Shown here: in pieces, positions 1 to 12,146 of the stretch
Position numbering within the stretch: position 1 is the first letter of the stretch
How the letters are laid out: every line of letters starts with the position of its first letter
DNA from: Pycnopodia helianthoides
Lineage: Eukaryota > Echinodermata > Asteroidea > Forcipulatida > Asteriidae
Direction of reading: 5' to 3'
Assembly: GCA_032158295.1 (NCBI GenBank)
Contig: CM063243.1
Span: 434,001 to 498,000, forward strand
Length of the DNA stretch: 64,000 nucleotides
Notes under the pieces: generated by a model
What the model was told of the DNA's origin: nothing
Database searches by the model: none
Seen by the model: the letters and a program-made list of their open reading frames with translations, nothing else
Translations under genes and position numbers: made by a program

Positions 1-2590
1 CATAGCTGTGTCTCCTATGAAAGCCAGTAAGTCCAAGGAGCACTGGTCAAGCAATGGGCTGCGATGCCCTGGATATGGGTGGTCACCACCCATTGCTTGA
101 CCAGTGCTCCTTGGACTTACTGGCTTTCATAGGAGACACACCGTGAACAGGACACACCTGAACTGCCTGAACAGGACACACTAGGATTGGAACCATAGCT
201 GTGTCTCCTATGAAAGCCAGTATGTCCAAGGAGCACTGGTCAAGCAATGGGCTGCGATGCCCTGGATATTGGTGGTGGGGGTTGGGGGACTGCTTGAAGA
301 GGACACACTAGGATTGGAACCATAGCTGTGTCTCCTATGAAAGCCAGTAAGTACAAGGAGCACTGGTCAAGCAATGGGCTGCGATGCCCTGGATATGGGT
401 GGTGGGGTTGGGGGACTGCCTGAAGAGGACACACTAGGATTGGAACCATAGCTGTGTCTCCTATGAAAGCCAGTAAGTCCAAGAAGCACTGGTCAAGCAA
501 TGGGCTGCGATGCCCTGGATATGGGTGGTGGGGGTTGGGGGACTGCCTGAAGAGGACACACTAGGATTGGAACCATAGCTGTGTCTCCTATGAAAGCCAG
601 TAAGCCCAAGGAGCACTGGTCAAGCAATGGGCTGCGATGCCCTGGATATGGGTGGTGGGGTTTGGGGGACTGCCTGAAGAGGACACACTAGGATTGGAAC
701 CATAGCTGTGTCTCCTATGAAAGCCAGTAAGTCCAAGGAGCACTGGTCAAGCAATGGGCTGCGATGCCCTGGATATAGGTGGTGGGGGTTGGGGGACTGC
801 CTGAAGAGGACACACTAGGATTGGAACCATAGCTGTGTCTCCTATGAAAGCCAGTAAGTCCAAGGAGCACTGGTCAAGCAATGGGCTGCGATGCCCTGGA
901 TATGGGTGGTGGGGGTTGGGGGACTGCCTGAAGAGGACACACTAGGATTGGAACCATAGCTGTGTCTCCTATGAAAGCCAGTAAGTCCAAGGAGCACTGG
1001 TCAAGCAATGGGCTGCGATGCCCTGGATATGGGTGGTGGGGGTTGGGGGACTGCCTGAAGAGGACACACTAGGATTGGAACCATAGCTGTGTCTCCTATG
1101 AAAGCCAGTAAGTCCAAGGAGCACTGGTCAAGCAATGGGTGGTGATGCCCTGGATATGGGTGGTGGGGGTTGGGGGACTCCCTGAACAGGACACACTAGG
1201 ATTGGAACCATAGCTGTGTCTCCTATGAAAGCCAGTACGTCCAAGGAGCACTGGTCAAGCAATGGGTGGTGATGCCGTGGATATGGGTGGTGGGGGCTGG
1301 GGGACTGCCTGAAGAGGACACGCTAGGATTGGAACCATAGCTGTGTCTTCTATGAAAGCCAGTAAGCCCAAGGAGCACTGGTCAAGCAATGGGTGGTGAT
1401 GCCCTGGATATGGGTGGTGGGGTTGGGGGACTGCCTGAACAGGACTCACTAGATTGGAACCATAGCTGTGTCTCCTATGAAAGCCAGTATGTCCAAGGAG
1501 CACTGGTCAAGCAATGGGCTGCGATGCCCTGGATATGGGTGGTGGGGGTTGGGGGACTGCCTGAAGAGGACACACTAGGATTGGAACCATAGCTGTGTCT
1601 CCTATGAAAGCCAGTATGTCCGAGGAGCACTGGTCAAGCAATGGGCTGCGATGCCCTGGATATGGGTGGTGGGGGTTGGGGGACTGCCTGAAGAGGACAC
1701 ACTAGGATTGGAACCATAGCTGTGTCTCCTATGAAAGCCAGTACGTCCAAGGAGCACTGGTCAAGCAATGGGTGGTGATGCCCTGGATATGGGTGGTGGG
1801 GGTTGGGGGACTGCCTGAACAGGACACACTAGGATTGGAACCATAGCTGTGTCTCCTATGAAAGCCAGTAAGTCCAAGGAGCACTGGTCAAGCAATGGGT
1901 GGTGATGCCCTGGATATGGGTGGTGGGGGTTGGGGGACTGCCTGAACAGGACACACTAGGATTGGAACCATAGCTGTGTCTCCTATGAAAGCCAGTATGT
2001 CCAAGGAGCACTGGTCAAGCAATGGGCTGCGATGCCCTGGATATAGGTGGTGGGGGTTGGGGGACTGCCTGAAGAGGACACACTAGGATTGGAACCATAG
2101 CTGTGTCTCCTATGAAAGCCAGTACGTCCAAGGAGCACTGGTCAAGCAATGGGTGGTGATGCCGTGGATATGGGTGGTGGGGGTTGGGGGACTGCCTGAA
2201 GAGGACACACTAGGATTGGAACCATAGCTGTGTCTCCTATGAAAGCCAGTATGTCCAAGGAGCACTAGTCAAGCAATGGGTGGTGATGCCCTGGATATGG
2301 GTGGTGGGGGTTGGGGGACTGACTGAAGAGGACACACTAGGATTGGAACCATAGCTGTGTCTCCTATGAAACCCCAGTATGTCCAAGGAGCACTAGTCAA
2401 GCAATGGGCGGTGATGCCCTGGATATGGGTGGTGGGGGTTGGGGGACTGACTGAAGAGGACACACTAGGATTGGAACCATAGCTGTGTCTCCTATGAAAG
2501 CCAGTATGTCCAAGGAGCACTGGTCAAGCAATGGGCAGTGAAGCACTGGATATGGGTGGGGGACTGCCTGAAAAGGACACACTAGAATTG
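1..2590. repeat. 127-bp satellite array, block 1
   Basis: About 20 head-to-tail copies of a 127-bp unit; the start of the unit (CATAGCTGTGTCTCCTATG) recurs at 194, 321, 447, 574, 701 and 828. Units differ by point changes, for example GGCTGCGATG versus GGTGGTGATG in the middle, and by GGGGTT length. Open frames of 60-90 codons on either strand within it repeat the same peptide and are by-products of a unit poor in stop codons. The first 193 bases are rearranged and include an inversion. Confidence 0.95.
8..139. repeat. Inverted-repeat junction inside the satellite
   Basis: Bases 8-58 and 89-139 are a perfect 51-bp inverted repeat around a 30-bp spacer. Both arms are the same part of the 127-bp unit, so a unit has been inverted next to a normal one. 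Everything to the right is in one orientation. Confidence 0.9.
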
Positions 2591-3117
2591 GATCCTAAAG
2601 CATAGACCTCCAAATTCCTAGTTCAAAATACGCTTAAATGTGCTTGCTTGCAATGGTGTACGTATTTACAAGATGTTTACTGTATAGTGCTGCAAAAAAC
2701 AGCCCACTACACGACGAATACAGAAAACAAAAAAAAACATCAAACTATTAAACACATCTACAATATCTTACAGTTGAAGACAACAAACTGCTTGGTTGTT
2801 CATTCATCATTGCTAGATGAGCAGCTTAGATATCTTGATGTTGCTGATGTTTACATACGTGTTGCTCTCCTCTGTAGCCTCAAAGATGTCAGCGGAGGTG
2901 ATCCTCTCTGCCCTTGATTTTACAGACCTATTAGATACATCTATTGCTCTGAAAGGTCAAGTATTGAAAAATTGCATTCAAGTCAAAATATGCAGTGTGC
3001 AAAATCCCTCACTGGGGTGATTAAAATATGATGAATAACCAGTGATGGATGGTATCAGTTTGTTCACAATGTGATAAGTAATTTTTGGTTCATTTACTTG
3101 TTTTTTGAACCATTTGC
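2591..3117. repeat. Non-satellite segment, copy 1 of a ~525-bp duplication
   Basis: Unrelated to the 127-bp unit and nearly identical to 4156-4680. The copies differ by a few substitutions and a short A-run deletion. It contains an open frame of 67 codons (2817-3020, +) also present in copy 2, but with no flanking splice signals or recognisable domain, so I do not call a gene. Confidence 0.9.
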
Positions 3118-4155
3118 GGGGGACTGCCTGAAGAGGACACACTAGGATTGGAACCATAGCTGTGTCTCCTATGAAAGCCAGTACGTCCAAGGAGCACTGG
3201 TCAAGCAATGGGCTGCGATGCCCTGGATATGGGTGGTGGGGGTTGGGGGACTCCCTGAACAGGACACACTAGGATTGGAACCATAGCTGTGTCTCCTATG
3301 AAAGCCAGTATTTCCAAGGAGCACTGGTCAAGCAATGGGCTGCGATGCCCTGGATATGGGTGGTGGGGGTTGGGGGACTGCCTGAAGAGGACACACTAGG
3401 ATTGGAACCATAGCTGTGTCTCCTATGAAAGCCAGTACATCCAAGGAGCACTGGTCAAGCAATGGGCTGCGATGCCCTGGATATGGGTGGTGAGGGTTGG
3501 GGGACTGCCTGAAGAGGACACACTAGGATTGGAACCATAGCTGTGTCTCCTATGAAAGCCAGTATGTCCGGGGAGCACTGGTCAAGCAATGGGCTGCGAT
3601 GCCCTGGATATGGGTGGTGGGGGTTGGGGACTGCCTGAAGAGGACACACTAGGATTGGAACCATAGCTGTGTCTCCTATGAAAGCCAGTAAGTCCAAGGA
3701 GCACTGGTCAAGCAATGGGCTGTGATGCCCTGGATATGGGTGGTGGGGGTTGGGGGACTGCCTGAAGAGGACACACTAGGATTGGAACCATAGCTGTGTC
3801 TCCTATGAAAGCCAGTAAGTCCAAGGAGCACTGGTCAAGCAATGGGCTGCGATGCCCTGGATATGGGTGGTGGGGGTTGGGGGACTGACTGAAGAGGACA
3901 CACTAGGATTGGAACCATAGCTGTGTCTCCTATGAAAGCCAGTATGTCCAAGGAGCACTAGTCAAGCAATGGGTGGTGATGCCCTGGATATGGGTGGTGG
4001 GGGTTGGGGGACTGACTGAAGAGGACACACTAGGATTGGAACCATAGCTGTGTCTCCTATGAAAGCCAGTATGTCCAAGGAGCACTGGTCAAGCAATGGG
4101 CAGTGATGCCCTGGATATGGGTGGGGGACTGCCTGAAAAGGACACACTAGAATTG
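3118..4155. repeat. 127-bp satellite array, block 2
   Basis: About eight more copies of the 127-bp unit, same orientation as block 1. Together with the adjoining ~525-bp segment it forms a ~1,564-bp higher-order unit (GATCCTAAAG at 2591 and again at 4156). Confidence 0.93.
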
Positions 4156-4680
4156 GATCCTAAAGCATAGACCTCCAAATTCCTAGTTCAAAATACGCTT
4201 AAATGTGCTTGCTTGCAATGGTGTACGTATTTACAAGATGTTTACTGTATAGTGCTGCAAAAAACAGCCCACTACACGACGAATACAGAAAACAAAAAAA
4301 CATCAAACTATTAAACACATCTACAGTATCTTACAGTTGAAGACAACAAACTGGTTGGTTGTTCATTCATCATTGCTAGATGAGCAGCTTAGATATCTTG
4401 ATGTTGCTTGTGTTTACATACGCGTTGCTCTCCTCTGTAGCCTCAAAGATGTCAGCGGAGGTGATCCTCTCTGCCCTTGATTTTACAGACCTATTAGATA
4501 CATCTATTGCTCTGAAAGGTCAAGTATTGAAAAATTGCATTCAAGTCAAAATATGCAGTGTGCAAAATCCCTCACTGGGGTGATTAAAATATGATGAATA
4601 ACCAGTGATGGATGGTATCAGTTTGTTCACAATGTGATAAGTAATTTTTGGTTCATTTACTTGTTTTTTGAACCATTTGC
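4156..4680. repeat. Non-satellite segment, copy 2 of the ~525-bp duplication
   Basis: Second copy of 2591-3117, also ending in GAACCATTTGCGGGGGACTG where satellite sequence resumes for about 40 bp (to ~4718) before being cut off by unrelated sequence starting GTCACACCCCGTGTCG. Confidence 0.9.
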
Positions 4681-4718
4681 GGGGGACTGCCTGAACAGGA
4701 CACACTAGGATTGGAACT

Positions 4719-5387
4719 GTCACACCCCGTGTCGTTTTCCGACCTCGGCGGCCATGACCTTCGGTAGTTGTTTATACACAGAATCAGATTGCAAAGGAAA
4801 CGGATTGATATTTACAAGAATGTACACATTTATTTACAATAACATAAGTTTGAAGTTTCACAAAAATAAGAATATTAAACATTAAGCTCAGGAGTAACCT
4901 AATATTGGCGGTTCCGGTGGTGTAGTGTGTGTGTATGTGTCTCTCTCTCTCTCTTTATACAGTCCCCGTCGGAGATGATAGGGCCCCCTTGGGTCTTACT
5001 GTGTCCCGCCGCAAGTCACCCTTCCAACATCACATCAACTTCAAAAGTGTCTTAACCCTTGCGGGAAAACCCTGGAATTATCAAATAAACCCAATTGTAC
5101 ATTTAAACTAAAATAAAATAGCTTATAGCAGAATCACAGTATTAGGCTTTACTTTAGGCCGGTTTGAAAGTATACTTCCATTGTTACCGCAAATCAATAT
5201 TTCATATACATCACATTTTGTTTGAATTTCACTTCTCTCAAGCCTCTTTGTGAGACAAACAATAAATCAAACTCTAGTGAAAAATCGGTTCAAATCAAGT
5301 GTTGTTTGAATTTCACATCTCTCAAACATCTTTGTGAAGCAAACAATAAATCAAAACTCTTGTGAAAATTGGCTCCACAATTACATA
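4719..5387. other. Non-coding stretch with an 84-bp tandem duplication
   Basis: No gene seen. 5219-5385 holds two diverged copies of an 84-bp unit (TTTGAATTTCAC at 5221 and 5305). A short CT-rich microsatellite lies near 4940. The abrupt border with satellite at 4719 may be the edge of an inserted element, but I could not find its other end. Confidence 0.6.
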
Positions 5388-5652
5388 AAGCTGTGTCTCT
5401 TATGAAAGCCAGTATGTCCAAGGAGCACTGGTCAAGCAATAGGCTGCGATGCCCTGGATATGGGTGGTGAGGGTTGGGGGACTCCCTGAAGAGTACACAC
5501 GTATGGAACCAAACCTGTGTCTCCTATAAAAGCCAGTATGTCAAAAAAGCACTGGTCAAGCAATGTGCAGTGATGCCCTGGATATGGGGTGGGGGGACTG
5601 CCTGAAGAGGACACACTAGGATTGGAACAATAGCTGTGTCTCCTATGAAAGA
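5388..5652. repeat. 127-bp satellite, two diverged outlying units
   Basis: Two decayed copies of the satellite unit in the same orientation, ending at CCTATGAAAGACAAATATC, where sequence changes to the next repeat region. Confidence 0.85.
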
Positions 5653-5785
5653 CAAATATCTGTTTAATGAATTGTAATTCTAACTTTTTTATAAACAAGA
5701 GCAACAACATCGGTCTGCAAAATTATTATAGAGCTCCAATTGGGATCAGGGGTAAATATTAAAAGTGTATTTTTAGGGAATTCAC

Positions 5786-5880
5786 CTTTAAGTGGAAAGT
5801 GCAGGTCCTTTGTCATAGGCCAGGCTACTTGGACATCTACTTGTTGACGGGTAGATCTCCGTGGAGATGGAAAGCCTTTA
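5786..5880 (-). pseudogene. Exon-like core, copy 1 (shifted frame)
   Basis: 95 nt between CAG and GTGAAT on the minus strand. Reads GFPSPRRSTRQQVDVQ, but needs one extra leading base compared with copy 7, so it is not phase-equivalent. The cores at 7051, 7598, 8747 and 9135 carry in-frame stops. Confidence 0.35.
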
Positions 5881-8053
5881 CTGCAATAGAAACAAAATGA
5901 CACAATTTGCAAGATGAGCAATTAACAACATTACAAATTTTAAAAAAAGTTACTTTCAGAATTGGCAACAATAGTATCTAAAAAGAAAAAAAGAAGTTTA
6001 AGATCAATTGGTTTTACCTTAGGACTGTGTGTATGCTTTCAATCAAATTTCAAATAAATGCAGGAAACCAACATTGACAAAAAAATACATTTTAGAGAAA
6101 CTTAATTGAGCCTGTCAGGATTCTAATGTGTATGGTTTTTGAGGCATTGCATGGTGAGGTATCAATGTATATTCGGTTTGCAGTAACACCATGTGTTTAA
6201 TTATCTACTTTACTGTCTTGATTTTGTTCTTTAGAGAACTTGTCTTGCTATTTGTTCTAATGATTGTTGAAATAAGTGACAGTGATTTAAGGGGACATCA
6301 AATGCCTGAAAAAGTTCTCTTGAAGATTAGTGCTGGTATGAAATTGATTATCAGAATCTCTGAGAACCAAACTGATATGCAAATGGCATGCAAAGTTCAA
6401 GATACCAAAAGGTAACAAATTACCAGCTAAAAACAACTTTTATTTTGATAAATATATTCAACAAAAAATATTAAATACTTATCTAGCAAATGCCACACCC
6501 AAATTTTTATTACCAAAAAGCAAGAAACTGTATTGGTATTTGTGTCACATGCAACATCCATAGGGACTTTTCCCCAAAACTTTAACATCCCTACAGAAAA
6601 AAGTACAACCAAGCCAGCCTGTCAACTCAAAAATGATTGCCAAGCATTTAAACATCTTTGAATGAACTGTAATGCTACAAGAAACTGCCCCAACAAGGTT
6701 TCATTCTAGATTTGTTTTAACAATTTTTTTTCTTGTAAAAAGGTATGAACAAAATATGAAACAGAAATTTGGTTTTGTTTTCGATACAACATTAACATGG
6801 GAACTTTGGAAAATGTCAACTCAGGTCATGACCTTTGTTTTGACCTTTTTGGTTGAGTGAAAGTAGGTCAGATCTTCCAGCCGTTTGCGGCCCCTATGGG
6901 CACTTTGGTACAAGCTATTTCAAGCCACTGTAGTCTCTAAAGGGTTAACTGCTGTTTAAACCACACCAAAAATGGACATTCTGCACATTTACCAGAGAGC
7001 CTTATTTGGGACTAGATGCTAGTATTTGGATTCACTGCATAGGAATTTACCTTTTACTGGAGAGTGCAGATTCTATATCATTGGCAGGTCTTGGACATCT
7101 ACTTGTTGAACGGTAGATATCTTTGGAGATTCTAAGTCTGACTGCAACACCAACAAATCGTACAATTTGGAACATTTAGTGTTTAAGAACATTACCCATT
7201 ATCAAAAGAGTTAGGTACTTTCAATCAAAACTAAATGAAGACAAAACATTGAAAGCAACAACAGTAATGGTTTATTAGTGAGCTCTCTGATTGAAACTAA
7301 CTGTCCATCAGCAATTGTCAAGCACAATCTAAATTATCAACAGCTAAGAATTTGTCTAGATTTTGGGGTTTAACATGAAGCTTCCTGAGGTACCTTCCCA
7401 AATCTCTCAAACCCCACAGAAAAAAAACCCACTGAACCTGTCAACTCTGATATGATTGCCAGACAAACAAACATCTTTACAAGAAAATTAATCATGTTAA
7501 CTTCTGTTTGAATCAGAGCAAAAATAACATTCTGCACAATTATTACAATGATTGGGATCAGAGGTAAATCTTAAAGTTATACTTTTGGAGAATTCACCTT
7601 TAACTGGAGAGTGCAGCTCCCATAGGCCAGTCTTGGACATCTACTTGTTGACGGGTAGATCTCTTTGGAGATTGCAAGTGTTACTGCAACACAAACAAAA
7701 TGTAAACATTTAAAGCGTTACCCATCAGTTAAACATTTAAAAACTAATTTGGTTGTACCGTAAAATTGTGCGCATGTTTTCAATCAAAAATAAATGCAGG
7801 CAAACAACATTGAAAATGTCAAAAAACAATTCAGAGGAACTTAAGCTCATAAGGATTCAATTGATTGTTGATTAAAACACCATTATCAACAGTGATTTGA
7901 GGGACAGCAAATGCTTGAAACAGTTCTCTTGAGGATTTGTGTTGATATGAAATTTATTTTCAGTGAGTCCTTAGAATAAATCTAATCTAGCAAGTGGCAA
8001 GCAGTATAATAACCAAAAGGTAACAGATTTTATTAAATTTTTCAGGAATTCAC

Positions 8054-8150
8054 CTTTTACTGGAGAGTGCAGCTTCTCATTCATAGGCCAGACTTGGACA
8101 TCTACTTGTTGACAGGTAGATCTCAATGGACTTGGTAGGCCTAAGCCTTC
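8054..8150 (-). pseudogene. Exon-like core, copy 4 (open frame)
   Basis: 97 nt on the minus strand, followed by GTGAATTCC. Reads LPSPLRSTCQQVDVQVW and ends ELH-like (KLHSPVK), matching copy 7. The acceptor-side dinucleotide is AG in TTGAAG rather than the usual CAG. Confidence 0.35.
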
Positions 8151-9731
8151 CTTCAACACAAACAAATTTGACACTTTGCAATGTAAGTAATTTAGCATTT
8201 TTATCCATGATTAAAACAGTTATACTTTTAAATAAATTATTTAACCTTTGGAGGATCTTGGGCATATCAGGATTATTTTGATTGCTGCAATCAAAACAAG
8301 CCACAGTCATTTGAGGGGGAGGTATCAACTGCCTGAAACAGTTCTCTTGAGGATTGGTGCTGGTATGAATTTTCTTAAAAGTGATCTCGCATAGAGTAAA
8401 ACTGGAAAACAGATCGGATGGCACGCAAAATCTAAATTACCAATAGCTAAAAAAATACCCGAACAGCTTCAAAAATTTGTCTTGATAAATGTTATTCAAC
8501 ACAAACAAACTGCACAACTTGCAACAATAAAAAGTGTTTAAAAAAATTATCCATCAGTGAAACAGTTAGGATCAGATACATTTATTTTTCTTAAAATTTG
8601 TCAATACTTTCAACAACAAAAACTGAAACAAAACATTGAAAACACCAACAAAATGGTTGGAGGAATCCATTCACAACAAAAATATTTTGACAGTTTTCTT
8701 GGGAATGATGCTAGTAGGAATTTGTGTATAAATTACAAAACTTCACCTTTTAATGGAGGGTGCAGCTCCTTTATCACACGCTGGTCTTAAACATCTACTT
8801 GCTGACGGGTAGATCTCTTTGGAGAAATTTAGCCTTTCTGCAGCTCAAAAAAAAATCATACAATTTATAGCATAAGTGTTTAAAAACATTATCCATCAGT
8901 AAAACATTTAGGATCAGATACATTTTTTTTCGTACAATTTGTCAATACTTTCAACAACAAAAACGTTGAAAACACCAACAAAATGGTTGGAGAAATCCAT
9001 GCACAACAAGAATATTTGGACTGTTGCAATCAAAATAAGCAACAGTTACTCAGGGAATTCATTTGCTTGAAATTGAATCAGTTCTCTGGGGATTGATGCT
9101 GGTAGGAATTTTAGTACAAATTACAAAACTTCACCTTTTACTGGAGGGTGCAGCTCCTGTATCACACACTGGTCTTAGATATCTACTTGTTGATGGGTAG
9201 ATCTGTTTGGAGAAATTTAGCCTTTCTGCAACTCAAACAAAAAAAGCACAATTTGCAACAATAAGTGTTTAAAAACATCATCTATCAGTAAAAACAGTTA
9301 GGATCAGATAAATTGCTTTTAACTTTTGATTTGTCATTTCTTTCAACCATAATTAATTGAAAAGAAAAATATTGAAAACAGCAATGAAAAGGTTGGAAGA
9401 ACTCATGCACAACAGGAATATTTTGATTGTTCCAAGTTCAGTAAAAAAAAAATGGGGGGGGTTTAAATGCCTGAAACAGTTCTCCTGAGGATTGGTACTG
9501 GTATGAACTTTATTCATCAGTGAGCTCTCACAATGAAAGTTATCTAGTAAATGACAAACCAAAATTGAAATTACCAGATACCAAGAAATGTATTGATATT
9601 TGTAATTATCATGAAACATCCTGAAAAAACCTAATTGGACTTGTTCAACTCAAAATGATTGCCAGACATACAGCAGTTCTAGTTAAACCAGAGCAGCATT
9701 AAACATTATTTACAGTTATTACAGAAATCAC

Positions 9732-9822
9732 CTTTAACTGTAGAGTGCAGCTCCTCTATTGTAAGCTGTTCTTGGACATCTTCTTGTTGACGGGTAGATG
9801 TCTTTGGAGATGCTAAGCCTTT
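9732..9822 (-). pseudogene. Exon-like 91-nt core, most intact copy (copy 7)
   Basis: On the minus strand the core follows TTGCAG and is followed by GTGATTT, i.e. acceptor- and donor-like edges. It is open for 30 codons plus one base, reading KGLASPKTSTRQQEDVQ and on to ELHSTVK. I do not recognise the peptide. Copy 4 (8054-8150, 97 nt) is open in the matching frame; the others have stops or shifts. It may be one exon of an unseen minus-strand gene that was tandemly duplicated, or part of a non-coding repeat that resembles an exon by chance. Confidence 0.4.
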
Positions 9823-10196
9823 CTGCAACACAGACAAATTACATTAATTATCAGAGAAAGTTAGGATCAGATAAATTGCTTTTACTGTCAATACTTTCAA
9901 AAAAATAAAAAACAAAAATACTGAAAACAGCAACAAAATTGTTGGAGGAACTCCTGCACAACTTGAAACATTTTGAACAGTAATTTTTTTGAGGGGATGT
10001 CAAATGTCTGAAACAATTCTCTTGAGGATTGGTACCGGTATGAACTTTATTTATCAGTGAGTCCTCGAAATGAAATTTATCTCACAATCCACTTTCCAAA
10101 ATTCATTAAACAGAAAACTCTGCCTGTAATCTGAAAGTGATTGCAAGTCATATACAAGCATCTTTGAATGAGTTGTAATGCTACATTCATAAATAC

Positions 10197-10460
10197 CTCG
10201 GAGAGTTTATCTATTCTGATTGGTGGAGAGCGTGTCACGTGGCCGGTTATAAACGGATGATAATGCACGGCTAGAAGTGTTTAAACACACCTGTGGCGCG
10301 CAAGGTTATACGCAGGCGCTAATTTACGCGAAACGCAATCAACACATACTAGTATTCAATCTAAAAACAAGTTAGTGCTATGACGCGCGCGTACGCACAG
10401 CTGTTGAGCATGGCATGTATATCCTTCGCGAAACAGGGCTCGAGGACGTGACAGGAAATG
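10197..10460. other. CpG-containing non-coding stretch with CCAAT and E-box-like motifs
   Basis: Less AT-rich than its neighbours, with CTGATTGGTGG, CACGTG and several GCGC groups. It could be a promoter for something on the minus strand or simply part of a repeat; no gene can be attached to it. Confidence 0.25.
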
Positions 10461-10528
10461 AAAGTTAACAGAAATGTTGAGATTTTCCAACAATATTACG
10501 CTTTTTAGCAAAAAGGGCATTTATGAAT

Positions 10529-10693
10529 GGGAATAAAAGAGTAGTGACTTGGTCTTAGCCGGCCGTTTAAAACCTTGCAGGGCCGTGGCCGTAAGATAAA
10601 GGACCTCGCTTTGGCTCGGTCCTTTATCACACGGCCACGACCCTGCCGGTTTTAAACGTCCGGTTAAGACCGCGTCACTACCCTTTTATTCCC
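10529..10693. repeat. 165-bp foldback element
   Basis: Nearly palindromic: GGGAATAAAAGAGTAGTGAC at the left end mirrors GTCACTACCCTTTTATTCCC at the right, with arms of ~76 bp round a short centre (CTCGCTTTGGCTCG). Looks like a non-autonomous foldback/MITE. Confidence 0.85.
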
Positions 10694-11064
10694 TTAACAA
10701 TTTGTATCGTTCCAGTCCTTGAAGATTGTCCACTTGTCACCTGCAAAGAGTCATATAACAATGCCACAAAAAAGACTTTAAAACAACCATCTGTTAAATG
10801 CAGACCATTACAGGTAAAAAGAAAGTTTTCTTTGTGTTCAGCTTCTTTGGAAACAGGAATTACATGGAGGGCATGTGGAACATTAACCTTGTAAACTTAG
10901 ACTAGAATTCCAAGTATTTTGGCTTAGCAGTCCAGAAGTGCTTTTGTCTTTTGTGTCCGAGTTATCAACAATTGTTTCCCTTGACTTGCCTGCAGTCAGC
11001 TGTACATTTTAAAACGCCAGCATAAGTTTGACAAACATAAGTGACTCATGTGTAGTATTTTCAT

Positions 11065-11345
11065 GAGAAATTCAAGTTTCACACAGGAGGTTCCTTCATG
11101 TTTTGATTAGCCTGGAGGGTTAACTAAGAAGCATAATTGACTAGCCCTCAGCACTCTTAGTGAGAAATTCAAGTTTCACACAAGAGGTTCCTCCATGTTT
11201 TGATTAGCCTGTAGGGTTAACTAAGAAGCATAATTGACTAGCCCTCAGCACTCTTAGTGAGAAATTCAAGTTTCACACAAGAGGTTCCTTCATGTTATGA
11301 TTAGCCTGTTAAGAAGCAGTTGACTAGCCCTCAGCACTCTTGTGT
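11065..11345. repeat. 97-bp tandem repeat, about three copies
   Basis: GAGAAATTCAAGTTTCACAC recurs at 11065, 11162 and 11259; the third copy is shortened. No coding sense seen. 10694-11064 and 11346-11500 show nothing recognisable. Confidence 0.9.
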
Positions 11346-11504
11346 TTGTACATAGGCTAGTGGCTAAACTGAGCCCTATGGGTATGTTTCCCAGTAGAAT
11401 TGGTCATGTCTCTTAACCTATAGTTACTTCTCAAAAAATGTGAAGGTTAAAGTTGTTATCACAATTAGCTACAGGTTGGCAATTGTTATCAGTCATAACT
11501 CACC

Positions 11505-11978
11505 ATGAACATATCTCTCAGCATCTACTCCCTGTCTCAGATCTCATCAATGAAGTGTCTGTATTCAATTAGTTCAGACATCTTGACGGTCAGGGCTGAC
11601 TACCAGCAAGATTATCCCAGTCAGCTGGAAGTTAAAAGGACAATTGTTCAGGCAGTTTCTCTTGACGAAAACCTTCTGATAAAACACAAACGACTGTTGA
11701 TTATTGATATTAAAAGAATAGCGCTTAACCACTTTATGTCAGATGACGTCTTTAGATGCAAATCTTTTTTGGACAGACTTACAGTGGACGCTTTATACGC
11801 CCGGAACAACTTCAGATTTCCTCGATTTTATGCCGACAAGCAGATGGCTGATGTTTTTATCAATCCAGACTTTCCAGAACGTAGCGTGTTGAGGCAGCAA
11901 ATAGGACAACAGGTCCTGGAAAACTTGCCTTGTAAAATCTCTTTCTGGGGGTTATGTGTAACCCCCCATTCCAGCTAA
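11505..11978 (+). CDS. Unassigned open reading frame (157 codons)
   Basis: An open frame from ATG 11505 to TAA 11978 with protein-like composition outside any simple repeat, including FRFPRFYADKQMADVF near residue 105. I recognise no domain, TM segment or signal peptide. The last ~28 codons run into a 126-bp sequence duplicated downstream, so the annotated C-terminus may not be the true end. An exon starting after CTGTCTCAG at 11540 is equally possible. It could be an exon of a larger plus-strand gene, a transposon fragment or a chance frame. Confidence 0.3.
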   Translation: MNISLSIYSLSQISSMKCLYSISSDILTVRADYQQDYPSQLEVKRTIVQAVSLDENLLIKHKRLLIIDIKRIALNHFMSDDVFRCKSFLDRLTVDALYARNNFRFPRFYADKQMADVFINPDFPERSVLRQQIGQQVLENLPCKISFWGLCVTPHSS

Positions 11979-12146
11979 TTTTGTCCTGTTGTTTAAACAA
12001 ATGTGGCATACAAGAATAGACAGCAAATAGGAAAACAGGTCCTGGAAAACTTGCCTTGTAAAATTCCTTTCTGGGGGTTATGTGTAACCCCCCCCCTCCC
12101 CCATTCCAGCAACCTTTGTCCTATTGTTATACAAATGTGGCATACA
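11895..12146. repeat. 126-bp tandem duplication
   Basis: CAGCAAATAGGACAACAGG at 11895 is repeated with small changes at 12021, each followed by CTGGAAAACTTGCCTTG and GGGGGTTATGTGTAACCCCC. The second copy has a longer C-run. Confidence 0.9.

Larger units (their letters stand above)
5760..10080. repeat. Diverged tandem duplication of a unit carrying a minus-strand exon-like core
   Basis: A unit of roughly 0.4-1.3 kb is repeated about seven times with strong divergence and different internal deletions. Three landmarks recur in order: the exon-like core (GACATCTACTTGTTGACGGG), a stretch like AGTGTTTAAAAACATTA followed by GGATCAGATA, and CTGAAACAGTTCTCTTGAGG followed by GGTATGAA. The core is the best conserved part. 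Cores: 5786-5880, 7051-7141, 7598-7683, 8054-8150, 8747-8837, 9135-9225 and 9732-9822. Confidence 0.8.

Noticed and set aside
240..2582. Frames of 60-90 codons repeating AFIGDTAMVPILVCPLQAVP in the satellite
   Set aside because: Same peptide in every unit with stops at unit variants; satellite by-product.
2817..4583. 67-codon frame present in both copies of the ~525-bp segment
   Set aside because: Kept in both copies only because the copies are nearly identical; no splice sites or domain.
1..5652. CRISPR array
   Set aside because: Tandem units are contiguous, without unique spacers, and the window is plainly animal DNA.
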